Assembly (NCBI GenBank): GCA_963723745.1
Contig: CAVRRZ010000003.1
Location: 143,124 to 207,123, forward strand
Origin: CAVRRZ01 sp963723745
Lineage (GTDB): Bacteria; Actinomycetota; Actinomycetes; Mycobacteriales; Geodermatophilaceae
Direction: 5' to 3'
Length of the DNA stretch: 64,000 bases
A program made the position numbers and the translations under genes. This document shows, piece after piece, positions 29,518 to 39,877 of this stretch (position 1 is its first letter; each line of letters opens with the position of its first letter). Under the pieces are notes generated by a model. It ran no database searches and was not told the origin of the DNA. It was given only the letters and a program-made list of their open reading frames with translations.

Positions 29518-30479
29518 CCACGCCCCCCGCCCAGCGAGTCGCCGCCATCGACTGCGGCACGAACTCCATCCGCCTGCTCGTCGCGGACGTCCCGCCCGAG
29601 GGGGCGCACACCGACGTGCTGCGCCGCATGGAGGTCGTCCGCCTGGGCGAGGGCGTCGACGCGACCGGGCGGCTCGCGCCGGCGGCGATCGAGCGCACCT
29701 GTGTGGTCCTGACCGAGTACGCGGCCGCCGCCCGCGACCTCGGTGCCGCCACCGTCCGCATGGTCGCCACGAGTGCGACCCGCGACGCCGCCAACCGGGC
29801 CGACTTCGAGTCGATGGTGCAGGCCACGCTCGGCCGGCTGCCTGACGTCGTGACCGGCCGCGAGGAGGCCGAGCTCTCCTTCCGCGGGGCGACGGCCTCC
29901 CTGGCCGCCGCGGCCGCGGCCCACGGCGCCCCGCCACCCCTGGCGCCCTACCTGGTCGTGGACATCGGCGGCGGCTCCACCGAGTTCGTGCTGGGCGACG
30001 AGCGCGGCGTGCGGGCCGCCCGCTCGGTCGACGTCGGCTGCGTGCGGCTCACCGAGCGCCACCTGCACGACGATCCGCCCACCGCGGCGCAGATCGCCCG
30101 CGCCGACGCAGACATCCGCACCGCGCTCGCCGAGGTGGCCGCCGCCGTGCCGGTGGGGGAGGCGGCCACCCTCGTCGGGCTGGCCGGCTCGGTCACCACC
30201 GTCGCGGCGCTCGCCCTCGACCTGCCCGCCTACGACGCCGACGTCATCCACGGGTCGCGGATCCCGGTGGGCGACGTCCGCACCGTGACCGCCGACCTGC
30301 TCGCCGCCACCCGCGCGCAGCGCGCGGCCATGCCGGTCATGCACCCGGGCCGGGTCGACGTGATCGGCGCCGGCGCCCTCGTGCTGCGGGGGATCATGGA
30401 CGAACTGGGCGTGGCCGAGGTCGTGGTCAGCGAGCACGACATCCTCGACGGCATCGCCCTCGGCCTGGCGCGGCGCTGA
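29514..30479 (+). CDS. ppx: Ppx/GppA family exopolyphosphatase
   Basis: The 321-residue product starts at ATG 29514 within the ATGA overlap. It belongs to the actin-like phosphatase fold that degrades polyphosphate or pppGpp: phosphate-1 loop AIDCGTNSIRLLVADV, then MVATSATRDAANRADF, GREEAELSFRGA, and phosphate-2 loop LVVDIGGGSTEFVLGD. It ends with VSEHDILDGIALGLARR, typical of the short form without the C-terminal HD domain, like mycobacterial Ppx proteins. Last gene of the eno operon. Confidence 0.93.
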   Translation: MTTPPAQRVAAIDCGTNSIRLLVADVPPEGAHTDVLRRMEVVRLGEGVDATGRLAPAAIERTCVVLTEYAAAARDLGAATVRMVATSATRDAANRADFESMVQATLGRLPDVVTGREEAELSFRGATASLAAAAAAHGAPPPLAPYLVVDIGGGSTEFVLGDERGVRAARSVDVGCVRLTERHLHDDPPTAAQIARADADIRTALAEVAAAVPVGEAATLVGLAGSVTTVAALALDLPAYDADVIHGSRIPVGDVRTVTADLLAATRAQRAAMPVMHPGRVDVIGAGALVLRGIMDELGVAEVVVSEHDILDGIALGLARR

Positions 30480-30480
30480 A

Positions 30481-30783
30481 TCAGAGGGCGGGGCCGCCAC
30501 TCTCCAACCCGGGCGGCAGCTTGCCGGTGAGGCTCTTGTACGTCGCAGCGGCGCCGCGGGCGGCGGCCAGCCGACCGGCCGCGACGGCCACGCCCGACAC
30601 CGCTGCCCAGGCCAGCGCCTCGCCCCACCCCGTGCCCGGCGCAGCCGGGTTCTTCGGTGGCGGATAGCCCCGCGCCGCGTACCAGGCGGTGTCGGCCAGC
30701 CTCCGGACGGCGATACCCGCCGGTGCCGCGAATCCGACGCCCAGGAGCTTCCACGACAACGGGGCCTTCTGCTTCTTCGCCAC
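30481..30783 (-). CDS. DUF4235 membrane protein
   Basis: Reading from GTG 30783 gives 100 residues. It has two hydrophobic segments (LLGVGFAAPAGIAVRRLAD and ALAWAAVSGVAVAAGRLAA) with the DUF4235 pattern W-x-x-x-G-x-x-P-P and PGTGWGEALAWA between them. These small proteins are common in actinobacteria and uncharacterised. Its stop is one base after the ppx stop, so the two genes converge with no room for a separate terminator. Confidence 0.8.
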   Translation of the reverse strand: MAKKQKAPLSWKLLGVGFAAPAGIAVRRLADTAWYAARGYPPPKNPAAPGTGWGEALAWAAVSGVAVAAGRLAAARGAAATYKSLTGKLPPGLESGGPAL

Positions 30784-30867
30784 CCTGTGATCATGCCGCG
30801 CCGGCGAGTCCGCCGCCCCGCGGGAGCCATGGCGATCGCTGCCGGAGCGGGATGGTGGACTGATCGG

Positions 30868-31626
30868 GTGCCCTCCGACGCCGACGGCTTCCCGGTGACC
30901 CGCACGGCCGCCGGCGTCGTCCGCTCCGCCCGCGCGGCGCGGGACCTGGACGACCTCGACCGGCGGATCTGCGGCTGCTACGCCTGCCCACGGCTCGTGG
31001 CCTGGCGGGAGGAGGTCGCCCGGGTGAAGCGGGCGTCCTTCCGGCACGAGGAGTACTGGGGGCGACCCGTTCCGGGCCTCGGTCCCCAGGACGCCCCCAT
31101 CGCCGTCGTCGGACTCGCCCCGGCCGCCCACGGCGGAAACCGCACCGGCCGGGTGTTCACCGGCGACCGCAGCGGCGACTGGATCTTCGCCGCGCTCTGG
31201 CGCGCCGGGCTGGCCAACCAGCCGACGTCCACGCACATCGGCGACGGCCTGGAGCTCACCGGCGTCCGGGTGGCCGCCTCGGTGCGCTGCGCGCCGCCGG
31301 CGAACGCCCCCACCCCGGAGGAGCGGGACACCTGCTCGCCCTGGCTGGCCCGGGAGCTGGCGATGCTGCCGCGGCTGCGCGTCGCCGTCGTCCTCGGCGG
31401 CTTCGGGTGGACGGCGCTGTGGCCGGTGCTCTCCGGCGCCGGGTACGTGCTGCCCCGCCCCCGGCCGGCGTTCGGCCACGGCGTGGAGGTGACGCTGGAG
31501 GGCCCGCGGGGTCCGCTGACCCTGCTGGGCTGCTACCACGTCAGCCAGCAGAACACCTTCACCGGCAAGCTCACCGAACCCATGCTCGACGCCGTCCTCA
31601 CCCGGGCCAGGGAGCTGGCCGGATAG
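30868..31626 (+). CDS. Type-5 uracil-DNA glycosylase (UdgB-like, 4Fe-4S)
   Basis: GTG 30868 gives 252 residues; ATG 30787 is an in-frame alternative that adds an unlikely N-terminus. The product removes uracil and other deaminated bases from DNA. It has the Cys pair CGCYACPRLVAWREEVAR, the active-site motif GLAPAAHGGNRTGRVFTGD (the alanine-rich form typical of family 5, lacking the family-4 catalytic residue), further cysteines (RCAPPAN, DTCSPW) for the Fe-S cluster, and the C-terminal motif HVSQQNTFTGKL. Such an enzyme suits a high-GC genome prone to cytosine deamination. Confidence 0.9.
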   Translation: MPSDADGFPVTRTAAGVVRSARAARDLDDLDRRICGCYACPRLVAWREEVARVKRASFRHEEYWGRPVPGLGPQDAPIAVVGLAPAAHGGNRTGRVFTGDRSGDWIFAALWRAGLANQPTSTHIGDGLELTGVRVAASVRCAPPANAPTPEERDTCSPWLARELAMLPRLRVAVVLGGFGWTALWPVLSGAGYVLPRPRPAFGHGVEVTLEGPRGPLTLLGCYHVSQQNTFTGKLTEPMLDAVLTRARELAG

Positions 31627-31651
31627 CGTCTGCGACCGCAGGCAGCAACCA

Positions 31652-31725
31652 GCCCCCGTAGCCCAATCGGCAGAGGCAGGCCCCTTAAAAGGGTTCCAGT
31701 GTCGGTTCGAATCCGACCGGGGGCA
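31652..31725 (+). tRNA. Class-I tRNA with anticodon UAA (nominally Leu)
   Basis: Acceptor arms GCCCCCG (31652-31658) and CGGGGGC (31718-31724) pair, with discriminator A at 31725. The D arm lies at 31661-31677. The anticodon stem GGCCC/GGGTT encloses loop CTTAAAA (31684-31690), giving anticodon TAA. The T arm GTCGG-TTCGAAT-CCGAC is perfect. The variable region is only five bases (CCAGT), whereas leucine tRNAs normally have a long variable arm. No CCA is encoded. The fold is sound; the amino-acid identity is not certain. Confidence 0.85.
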
Positions 31726-31884
31726 CGACGGCCCGGGGGAACGCGTTGCTCTCATCGGGTGACCGGTGCGACACGCCGGAACGTCCGGGGTGACCCGTGC
31801 GTTGACCTGACCGAGTGGAGTGCAGCAACGTGTACGCCACGAGTCGTACCCCATGACTACCGAAGTTCCCTCGAGGAGATGACG

Positions 31885-32710
31885 ATGCCCAGCAGCAACC
31901 CGGTGTTCGGCCGGGGCTTCGGCACCGCCGGAAACGGCCAGCAGTACGCGGGTTGGGGCACCTCCCCGCAGTCCGGCACGCCGCAGCCCTACGGCGCCCC
32001 CACCCAGGACCCGTACGCCGCGCCGTCGCCGTACGCGGCCTCGACGACGCAGTACATGACGATGGACGACGTCGTCACCAAGACGGGCCTGTCCTTCCTG
32101 GTGACCGTCGCGACCGCCGCCCTGGTCTGGGCCATGCCCGGTCAGGCCGCCTGGGGGCTGGCCCTGCCGGCCGTCCTCGTGGCCTTCGTGCTCGGGCTGG
32201 TCATCGCCTTCAAGCAGATCTCCAGCCCGATCGCCACGCTGTCCTACGGCGCGCTCTACGGTGTCGCCCTCGGCGCGATCAGCGAGGCGTTCAACGACCT
32301 CTACCCGGGCATCGTCATCCAGGCGCTGATCGGCACCTTCGGCGTCTTCGCCGGCATGCTGGTCGTCTACAAGACCGGCGCCATCCGCGTCACGCCGAAG
32401 CTGACCCGCTGGGTCGTCGGCGCGCTGATCGGTGCGCTGGTGCTCATGGTGGTCAACTTCCTGGCCGCCTGGCTTCGGCGGCGGCGACGGCCTGGGCCTG
32501 CGCTCCGGCGGCCCGGTGGCGATCCTGTTCAGCCTCGTCGTGATCGGCATCGCGGCGTTCTCGCTGCTGCTCGACTTCGACATGGCCGACGAGGCGATCC
32601 GCCGCGGCGCCCCGGCGAAGTTCGCCTGGTTCATCGCCTTCGGCCTGCTGGTCACCGTGGTCTGGCTGTACATCGAGATCCTGCGGCTGCTCAGCTACTT
32701 CCGCGAGTAA
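31885..32710 (+). CDS. Bax inhibitor-1/YccA family membrane protein (one frameshift)
   Basis: ATG 31885 follows GAGGAG. The first ~60 residues are a soluble Q/P/Y/G-rich tail (QQYAGWGTSPQSGTPQPYG). Seven hydrophobic segments follow, with YGALYGVALGAISEAFNDLYPGI and LLDFDMADEAIRRGAPAKFAW, a signature of this family of probable calcium-leak or stress proteins. The frame breaks at about 32473. Removing one base gives ...VVNFLAAW then FGGGDGLGLRSGG, the expected family sequence. It is the first of a dense run of frameshifts that continues to the window end. Confidence 0.85.
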
Positions 32711-32728
32711 CCGCACCCGCGATCGACG

Positions 32729-32761
32729 AGGCCCCGGCCCCCGCGAGGGGGACCGGGGCCT
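32729..32761 (+). terminator. Terminator hairpin after the Bax-inhibitor-like gene
   Basis: AGGCCCCGG (32729-32737) pairs with CCGGGGCCT (32753-32761), and inner C and G runs extend the stem. It begins 19 bases after the stop codon and is followed by TCGTCGT. It also lies beyond the 3' end of the minus-strand thiolase gene. Confidence 0.7.
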
Positions 32762-32862
32762 TCGTCGTCCTCAGGAGTTGATCATCGTCCGCGTGCTCGG
32801 CAACTCGGCGTGTCCCGCTGTGTCCCGTGCAGGCGAACGATGATCGACAGTGGACGGGCGGA

Positions 32863-34097
<1,235 letters not shown>

Positions 34098-34184
34098 TGC
34101 GGTCCTCCACGATGAGGCGGTCCGCGTGGTCGCCGGACGTCGAACCTACTCCCGAGTAGCCGCCCTGCGCGGTACGGCGCGGAC

Positions 34185-35211
34185 TCAGCCCGCGATGGGC
34201 GTCCTCGGCGGCCTCCTCGGCCTGCTCGGGCGTCGGGATCCCGGTGGGCCGGCGGCGCAGCAGCTGCGCCCACGGCCCGCGCGGACCGGTGTCCGATCCG
34301 CGCACCTCGGTCGGCGCGCACCTCGGTTCCCGGGCGGCTCGCGGCCCGTGCGGCCGCCGTGGCGACCGGGCGGACGATCTCGCGTCGCCGGTCGGGCGCA
34401 GGCCGCGGTCGGCGGCCGCCGGCCACACGCCGAGGGCGTCGGCCACGGACGGCAGGAGCACCGCGGCGGCCGCCGCGTAGCCCGCCGCGCTGGGGTGGAA
34501 CTCGTCGGCGCTGAACAGCGTGCGGTCGGTGGCGAACGTGCGGCCCGAGCACCGAGCCGAGGGAGACGGTGCGGCCGCCGGCCTCGACGACCGCGATCGT
34601 CTGCGCGGCGGCCATCTGCCGGCTCCAGCGGCGGGCCATCGTGCGCAGCGGCTGGGCGATCGGCCGGATGGTGCCGAGGTCGGGGCAGGTGCCGACGACG
34701 ACCTCGGCGCCGGCGTCGGTGAGCCGGCGCACGGCGTCCGCGAGGTGGCGGACCGAGTCGGCCGGCCGGTACCGGCTGGTGACGTCGTTCGCGCCGATCA
34801 TGATCAGCGCGACGTCGGGGGGCTCGGCCAGTGCCTGCTCGACCTGCTCGTCGAGCCTGCGGGAGACCGCGCCGGACACGGCCAGGCGGACCAGCCGGAT
34901 CGGCGCTCGGCCAGCTCGGCCAGCGCGGCGGCGAGCAGGACACCGGGGGTCTCGGCGGCCCGTTCCACGCCCAGCCCCACGGCGCTCGAGTCGCCGAGGA
35001 CGGCGAAGGTCAGCGGCCTGCCGTGGCCGCGCCCGTAGATGCCGTCACCGGACGGTGGGTCAGGGGTGGTGGCGCGGGACTCCACGTGCCTGCGGGCGGC
35101 CCGGGCCTCCTGCTTGAGCAGGGCGAGGAAGGCGGCACCGGCCAGCCCGACCCCGCCGCCGCCGAATGCGGCCCCGGCTGCCAGCCGTCGTGCCGTCGCT
35201 GCCCGCGTCAC
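34185..35211 (-). CDS. Exported SGNH/GDSL-type hydrolase, frameshifted
   Basis: GTG 35211 starts VTRAATARRLAAGAAFGGGG, a short N-terminal hydrophobic segment probably serving as signal or anchor. The SGNH blocks are visible: block I FAVLGDSSAVGLGVERA with the catalytic serine, block III IMIGANDVTSRYRP, and block V DEFHPSAAGYAAAA with the Asp-His pair. Frame breaks lie near 34197, 34327, 34360, 34545 and 34896. Bridging them gives one continuous protein ending ...TPEQAEEAAEDAIAG. It is probably an esterase or deacylase acting on envelope lipids or glycans. Confidence 0.8.
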
Positions 35212-35330
35212 CTCGTCCTCCGTCCCCGTTTCGTTCCCCCACGGTCTCGTCGTCGGCCGCCGCCATGGTCGGCGTCCCGCGAGGTTATCGGGCCGTACCG
35301 TTTCGCACGTGTGCCCCATCCCCCTCCGGT

Positions 35331-36663
35331 GTGACGCAGACCACCGACGGCGACGACCGTGCCCGGCTGATCGTCGACGTCCTCGTGGACGCCTTCGCCG
35401 ACCTGATGGCGGCCGACGCCGGACGCCTTCCGCACCAAGTTCCGCAAGATGGCGGCCGACCCGTTCGCGTTCTACCGCGGCAGCGCCTGCCTGTTCTACG
35501 CCGACATGGCGACGATGCGAGGACCGTTGGTGCGACGAGCGGACGTCGCGCGTGTGGATCCACGGTGACCTGCACGCCGAGAACTTCGGCACCTACATGG
35601 ACTCCACCGGCCGGATCGTCTTCGACGTCAACGACTTCGACGAGGCCTACCTCGGGCACGTCAGCTGGGACCTGCGCCGGTTCGTGGCGAGCTTCGCACT
35701 GATGTCGTGGCGCAAGGCCTTCCCGGACGAGGTGATCAGCGAGCTGCTCGGGGTCTACCTCGCCGCGTGGCTGGACCAGGTGGAGGCGTTCACCCGCTCC
35801 GACGCCGACCGCGACTGGGCGCTCACCGTCGGCACAACACCGAGGGTGCGGTGCACCAGCTCGATCCTCGAGACGGCGACCCGCACCCGGCTCGGGCTGC
35901 TCCAGCGGATCGACGGTCGTCGAGGGCTTCCACCGCCGGTTCGCCGACCTGCCGCGCAACCGCCGGCTCGAGGACGCCGAGCGCGAGGAGGTGCTCGAGG
36001 CGCTCGACCGGTACAAGGAGACGCTGCCGCCGAAACCCTGGCGGCGCGAGGTCGCCTACGAGGTGAAGGACGTCATCGCCACCGGCGGGTTCGGCATCGG
36101 CAGCGCCGGTCTGCCGGCCTACAACGTGCTGCTCGAGGGCTACGACGAGGCGCTGGAGAACGACGTCGTCCTGTCGATCAAGCAGGGCAACGTGCCCGCG
36201 CCCAGCCGGATCGTCACCGACTCCGAGATCCGCGAGTACTTCGACCACGAAGGGCACCGGACGGCGGTCAGCCAGCGCGCGCTGCAGTCGCACGCCTCCC
36301 AGTTCCTGGGCCACACCGACGATCCGCGGCACGGGGTACGTCGTCGCCGAGCTCTCTCCCTACGAGCTCGATATCGACTGGGACGACCTCACCGAGCCCG
36401 ACGACATCCGGCCGGTGCTCGAGCAGCTGGGTCGGGCGACGGCGAAGCTGCACTGCGTGGGCGACGCGGACAGCGACCACACGCTGGTCCCGTTCCAGAT
36501 GGAGGAGGCGATCACCGACGATGATCGGTGGACCGGCGGCAGGAGTTCGTCGCCGACCTCGTGCGAGTTCGCGCACGCCTACGCCGCGCGGACCCAGCAG
36601 GACTTCCGGCTCTTCGTCGACGCCTTCCGTGCTGGGCAGATCCCCGGTATCGCCTCGACCTGA
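35331..36663 (+). CDS. DUF2252 family protein (kinase-like fold), frameshifted
   Basis: GTG 35331 begins VTQTTDGDDRARLIVDVL. The family motifs are all present in alternating frames: DAFRTKFRKMAADPFAFYRG, the catalytic-loop-like VWIHGDLHAENFGTYM, VFDVNDFDEAYLGHVSWDL, YEVKDVIATGGFGIGSAG, GYVVAELSPYELDIDWDD, and the C-terminal AHAYAARTQQDFRLFVDAF. HGDLH...D resembles aminoglycoside-phosphotransferase-like kinases, so a small-molecule kinase role is likely but unproven. At least eight frame breaks occur (near 35427, 35522, 35832, 35866, 35918, 36331, 36525 and 36573). The gene ends just before a strong hairpin. Confidence 0.8.
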
Positions 36664-36674
36664 CCCCAGGCAAT

Positions 36675-36722
36675 GGAAGCTTTACCCCCGTTCCGGGGCG
36701 CCGGACCGGGGGTAAAGCTTCC
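36675..36722. repeat. Hairpin repeat with GGAAGCTTTACCCCCG arms, copy 1 (probable terminator)
   Basis: GGAAGCTTTACCCCCG (36675-36690) is perfectly complementary to 36707-36722. The inner 16 bases can pair partly as well. It starts 12 bases after the DUF2252 stop, the usual place for a terminator. A nearly identical element lies at 37835-37895. Confidence 0.8.
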
Positions 36723-36774
36723 GATACCTCGCTTCACGGCACTGGCCGGTGCCGGCCCATCTCGCTCGGCTCTG

Positions 36775-37230
36775 ATGGAACGTGTGGTCCAGGGATGCAC
36801 CCAAGGGACGGGAAGGGGAGGAACGGGGACGGAAACGGTCGAGGAGCGACGTGGGCTCGAGTGGTCGCATGTCTACCTCTACGACGACGGGGCGTCCGAG
36901 GACACCACCAACGACTTCGATCCCACGGCCCAGGTCGTCTACTCCACCGAGAGCGCTCTCATCGTGCGCGGTCTGCCAGATGCGGAGGGCGACGTCGTCC
37001 TCACGATCGCCGTCGATGAGACCCCGGACCTGGGCCTGACCCCGGTCCTGCTCGCGGTCGGACGGTTCGTGGCGCCCTCGGGCCGCCTTGTCGCACGCAC
37101 GTCGTCGTGGGACGAGCCGATCAGGCTGACCACTCCGCCTGGCGACTACGACTTCCGGGTCCATGCGGACGACGACACCTGGCCGCAGCGCCTCACGATT
37201 CAGTTGTCCGGTCAGCCATCGGATCGGTAG
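36775..37230 (+). CDS. Hypothetical protein, 151 residues
   Basis: The frame is open from ATG 36775, and coding character is clear from about residue 25 (GLEWSHVYLYDDGASEDTTN). The protein is acidic and looks beta-rich (ALIVRGLPDAEGDVVLTIAV, then WDEPIRLTTPPGDYDFRVHA, ending WPQRLTIQLSG). I do not recognise a family with confidence; the ending resembles small jelly-roll or immunity-type proteins. The start is uncertain. Its 3' end overlaps the toxin gene on the other strand by 19 bases. It lies between the two copies of the hairpin repeat together with the toxin-antitoxin pair. Confidence 0.55.
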   Translation: MERVVQGCTQGTGRGGTGTETVEERRGLEWSHVYLYDDGASEDTTNDFDPTAQVVYSTESALIVRGLPDAEGDVVLTIAVDETPDLGLTPVLLAVGRFVAPSGRLVARTSSWDEPIRLTTPPGDYDFRVHADDDTWPQRLTIQLSGQPSDR

Positions 37231-37499
37231 ACATCGCGGCGATGCGCGACGTCGACGACCGTGACCGTCCGGGTGTCGTCGGCGATGCGGTAGATGACTC
37301 GGTACGTCCCGCGGCGTGCGCTGTGCCGGTCATCGAGGGGCGCGCGCAGCCGCTTGCCGACGCGATGCGGGTTCTCGAGCAGCGGGCCGACGATGAACTC
37401 GTACGCCGCGAAAGCGACGGCTTCGGGGAGGTTCTCCGTGAGCTGCCGGCGCGCTGTGGGCGTGATGGTCAGGGAGAACGGTTCAAGCGCATCGGTCAC
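37212..37499 (-). CDS. RelE/ParE-superfamily toxin
   Basis: The 95-residue product starts at GTG 37499, overlapping the antitoxin stop (GTGA). It has the RelE fold pattern: FSLTITPTARRQLTENLPEA at the start, GPLLENPHRVGKRLRAPLDD in the middle, and the core strand motif RRGTYRVIYRIADDTRTVTV with the C-terminal VAHRRDVYR. The conserved basic and tyrosine residues used by RelE-type mRNA interferases are present (R, Y, R in RRGTYRVIYR and HRRDVYR). It forms a two-gene operon with the upstream antitoxin, the standard order for relBE-like modules. Confidence 0.9.
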   Translation of the reverse strand: MTDALEPFSLTITPTARRQLTENLPEAVAFAAYEFIVGPLLENPHRVGKRLRAPLDDRHSARRGTYRVIYRIADDTRTVTVVDVAHRRDVYRSDG

Positions 37500-37781
37500 G
37501 GACGGAGCCCGCGCCGCCGTTCCATGGCTACGTCGAGTTGCTTCCGTGTCTCGACCTCACCCCGGGCCAGTTCGGCCTCGGAGGCGTGCAGCCGCCGCAT
37601 CGAGTCCGCGTCGGAGAGGATCTCGATCGTCTCTTCCAGGGAATCCAGGTCTGCCTGGGCGATGAGCACGGCGGACGGTTTGCCGTGAACGGTCACGTGG
37701 ACGCGTTCGTGTTGCCCGTTGACGCGCGCGATCAGCTGGGAGAGATGAGCCTTCACGTCGGCCAGGGACATGGTCGCCATG
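37496..37781 (-). CDS. Phd/YefM-type antitoxin
   Basis: In-frame ATGs at 37787, 37781 and 37772 are possible; 37787 lies inside an operator-like palindrome, so 37781 or 37772 is more likely. The N-terminus (SLADVKAHLSQLIARVNGQH, then ERVHVTVHGKPSAVLIAQAD) is the Phd/YefM DNA-binding fold. The C-terminal helices (LEETIEILSDADSMRRLHAS) would neutralise the toxin. About 95 residues. It binds its toxin and normally represses the operon. The module has no frameshift although the genes around it do. Confidence 0.9.
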
Positions 37782-37798
37782 GTCATAAGTATGACCAA
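37781..37798 (-). promoter_or_regulatory. Operator palindrome at the toxin-antitoxin promoter
   Basis: TGGTCATAAGTATGACCA is a perfect 8-base inverted repeat with an AG centre (or TC in the other sense). It is AT-rich relative to its surroundings and spans the antitoxin start region, where Phd/YefM-type repressors bind. Autoregulation is inferred from family behaviour. Confidence 0.7.
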
Positions 37799-37834
37799 AA
37801 ATGGTGCCGCCGTCCAGCGCTCTCGACTGGCCTC

Positions 37835-37895
37835 AGGCATCGGAAGCTTTACCCCCGTTCCGGGGCGTCGGACCGGGGTAAAGCTTCCGATGCCT
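37835..37895. repeat. Hairpin repeat with GGAAGCTTTACCCC arms, copy 2 (probable terminator)
   Basis: The core repeats copy 1 with a few changes, and the arms extend further here (GGCATCGGAAGC and GCTTCCGATGCC at the outer ends). It lies just beyond the stop of the minus-strand VWA gene at 37899, as expected for its terminator, and about 40 bases upstream of the antitoxin operator. Confidence 0.8.
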
Positions 37896-37898
37896 CGG

Positions 37899-39877
37899 TC
37901 AGCGGGTGCGGCCGCCGCGGCGGGCGCGGAGGTAGTCCGCGACCACGTACTCGCCCAGCCGCTCCGTGTCGGGCTGGAAGACCCGGCCGCCGGCCCGCCG
38001 GGTGATGTCGTGGACGAAGTGCACCAGCCCCGGGTCGGGGTCGAGCGCGAACACATTGACCACGGCGCCGGTGCGCGCGACCCGCTCCACCTCGGCCACC
38101 GTGCGGGCGATCGTCTCGGGCATCGGCGGCCAGCAGAAGAACGGCGTCCCGTCGTCCTCCAGGTGCGCGGTCGGCTCGCCGTCGGTCACCACGAGGACGA
38201 CGGGCTCGGCGTCCCGGTGCCGGGCCAGGAACCGCCGCGCGAGCATCAGCCCGTGCTGCAGGTTGGTGCCCTGCAGGGTGTCCACCGACAGCTCGGCGAG
38301 GGTCTCCGGCCGCAGCACCTGCGCGGTCGAGGAGAAGCCGATGATCTGGATGGTGTCCTGCGGGATAGCGCGTGGTCACCAGCGAGTGCAGCGCCATCGC
38401 CGTCGACTTGGCCGCGCCCCAGGTGCCGCGCAGCGCCATCGAGTAGGAGAGGTCGACCAGCAGCGCGACGGCGGCGCCGGTGCGCCGCTCGGTCTCGACC
38501 ACCTCGAAGTCGTCGACAGCGATCGTCACCGCAGGTCCGGTCGCGGGGCGACCCCGCCGTCCGCAGGACGGCGTTGCGGACCGTCCGGACGACGTCCAGC
38601 GGCTGCTCGTCGCCGAACTGCCACTCCCGCGAGCTGCCGGTCAGCTCGCCCGCGGCGCCGGCGTCGGCGACGTCGTGCTCGCCGCGGCCGGTGGCCTCGA
38701 GCTTGGCGAACACCCGGCGCAGCGCGGTGGCACCCAGCCGGCGGACCGCCTTGGGGGAGAGCTCCAGCCGGCCGTCGCTCCGGTTGAGGAAGCCCTGCCG
38801 CTCGAGTTCCCGCTCGAGCTGCCGCAGCGCGGCGAGGTCGTCGACGGCGTTGCGGCCCAGCGCCCGCTCGAGCAGCTCCTCGTCGACGTCGGCGATCGAG
38901 GCGCCGGCGTAGCCCTGGGACAGCTGGTTGGACAGCGCCTCCAGGTCGGCCAGCTCGGCGACGGCCGACGTCGCATCGCCCAGCCCGAGCGACTGGTCGC
39001 CGTCCGGGACCGGGCCGCGCTGGCCCCACGGCAGGTCCGGCCGGGCCTGGCGCAGCGCGTCCTGCAGGTGGGCCATCTCGCCGCCGAGCCCCATGTCCTG
39101 CATCGCCTGCGACATGAGGTCGGACAGCTCGGCCCGCTGCTCCGGGGTGAGGCCGGCCATCATCCGCTGCTGCGCGGCCGCCCGACGGGCCAGCGAGTCG
39201 ATCAGCTCCTCCACCGACTGCGGGTCCTCCGGGAAGAACTGGCCGTGCCGGTCCATGAACTCGGCGAACCGCTCGGTCGGTGTCCTCGCCGCGGTTGTGC
39301 GCGTCGATCAGCTGCGAGAGGTCGGCGACCATGTCCTTGACCGCCTGCATGTCCTGCTCGCCGGCGCTCTGCAGCGCCTGCTTCATCGACGCGAACGAGC
39401 TGTCGAGCACCTCCCGGCGCAGCAGGTCCTGGATCTGCTCGTAGGCCTGCCGCGCCTCGTCCGACCGCCACGGGTAGTCCTTGAGCGCCCGGACCGCGCC
39501 CGCGGTGTCGTCGGGCAGCGCGTCGAGCTCGGCCTCGGCCAGCCGCGCGGCGTCGTCCGGATCGGGGAACAGCTCCCGCCGCTCGGCGCGCAGCGCGCGG
39601 TCGAGCAGCTCGCGGACCTCCTGCAGCGTGCCGTCCATCCGCCCGGCCTGCGGGCCTGCCGCAGCCGCTCGCGCACCGAGCGGCGCAGCTCGTCCAGGCC
39701 GCGCCGGCCCTCGGTGCCGCGGCGCAGCAGCTCGCGCAGCGCCTCGCGCACCCCGCTGCCGGCCAGCACCGAGTCGCCGATCTCGTCGACGGCGTGGCCC
39801 AGGTCGTACGGCGCGGCCAGCGGGTCGGGCCCGCCCCGCCACCGGCCGTAGCGGTAGCCGCGTCCGCCGGCAGTCAT
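37899..39877 (-). CDS. VWA-domain protein paired with an AAA ATPase, frameshifted
   Basis: ATG 39877 overlaps the ATPase stop (ATGA). The ~660-residue product has an acidic helical N-terminal two-thirds (ARLAEAELDALPDDTAGAV; MAHLQDALRQARPDLPWGQ) and a C-terminal von Willebrand A domain. The MIDAS motif DLSYS is in AVALLVDLSYSMALRGTWG, followed by IQIIGFSSTAQVLRPE and VVLVVTDGEPTAHLEDD. Frame breaks lie near 38365, 38555, 39278 and 39652. The pair resembles MoxR/chelatase-type ATPase plus VWA modules, which insert metals or remodel protein complexes. The partner is not known. Confidence 0.85.
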
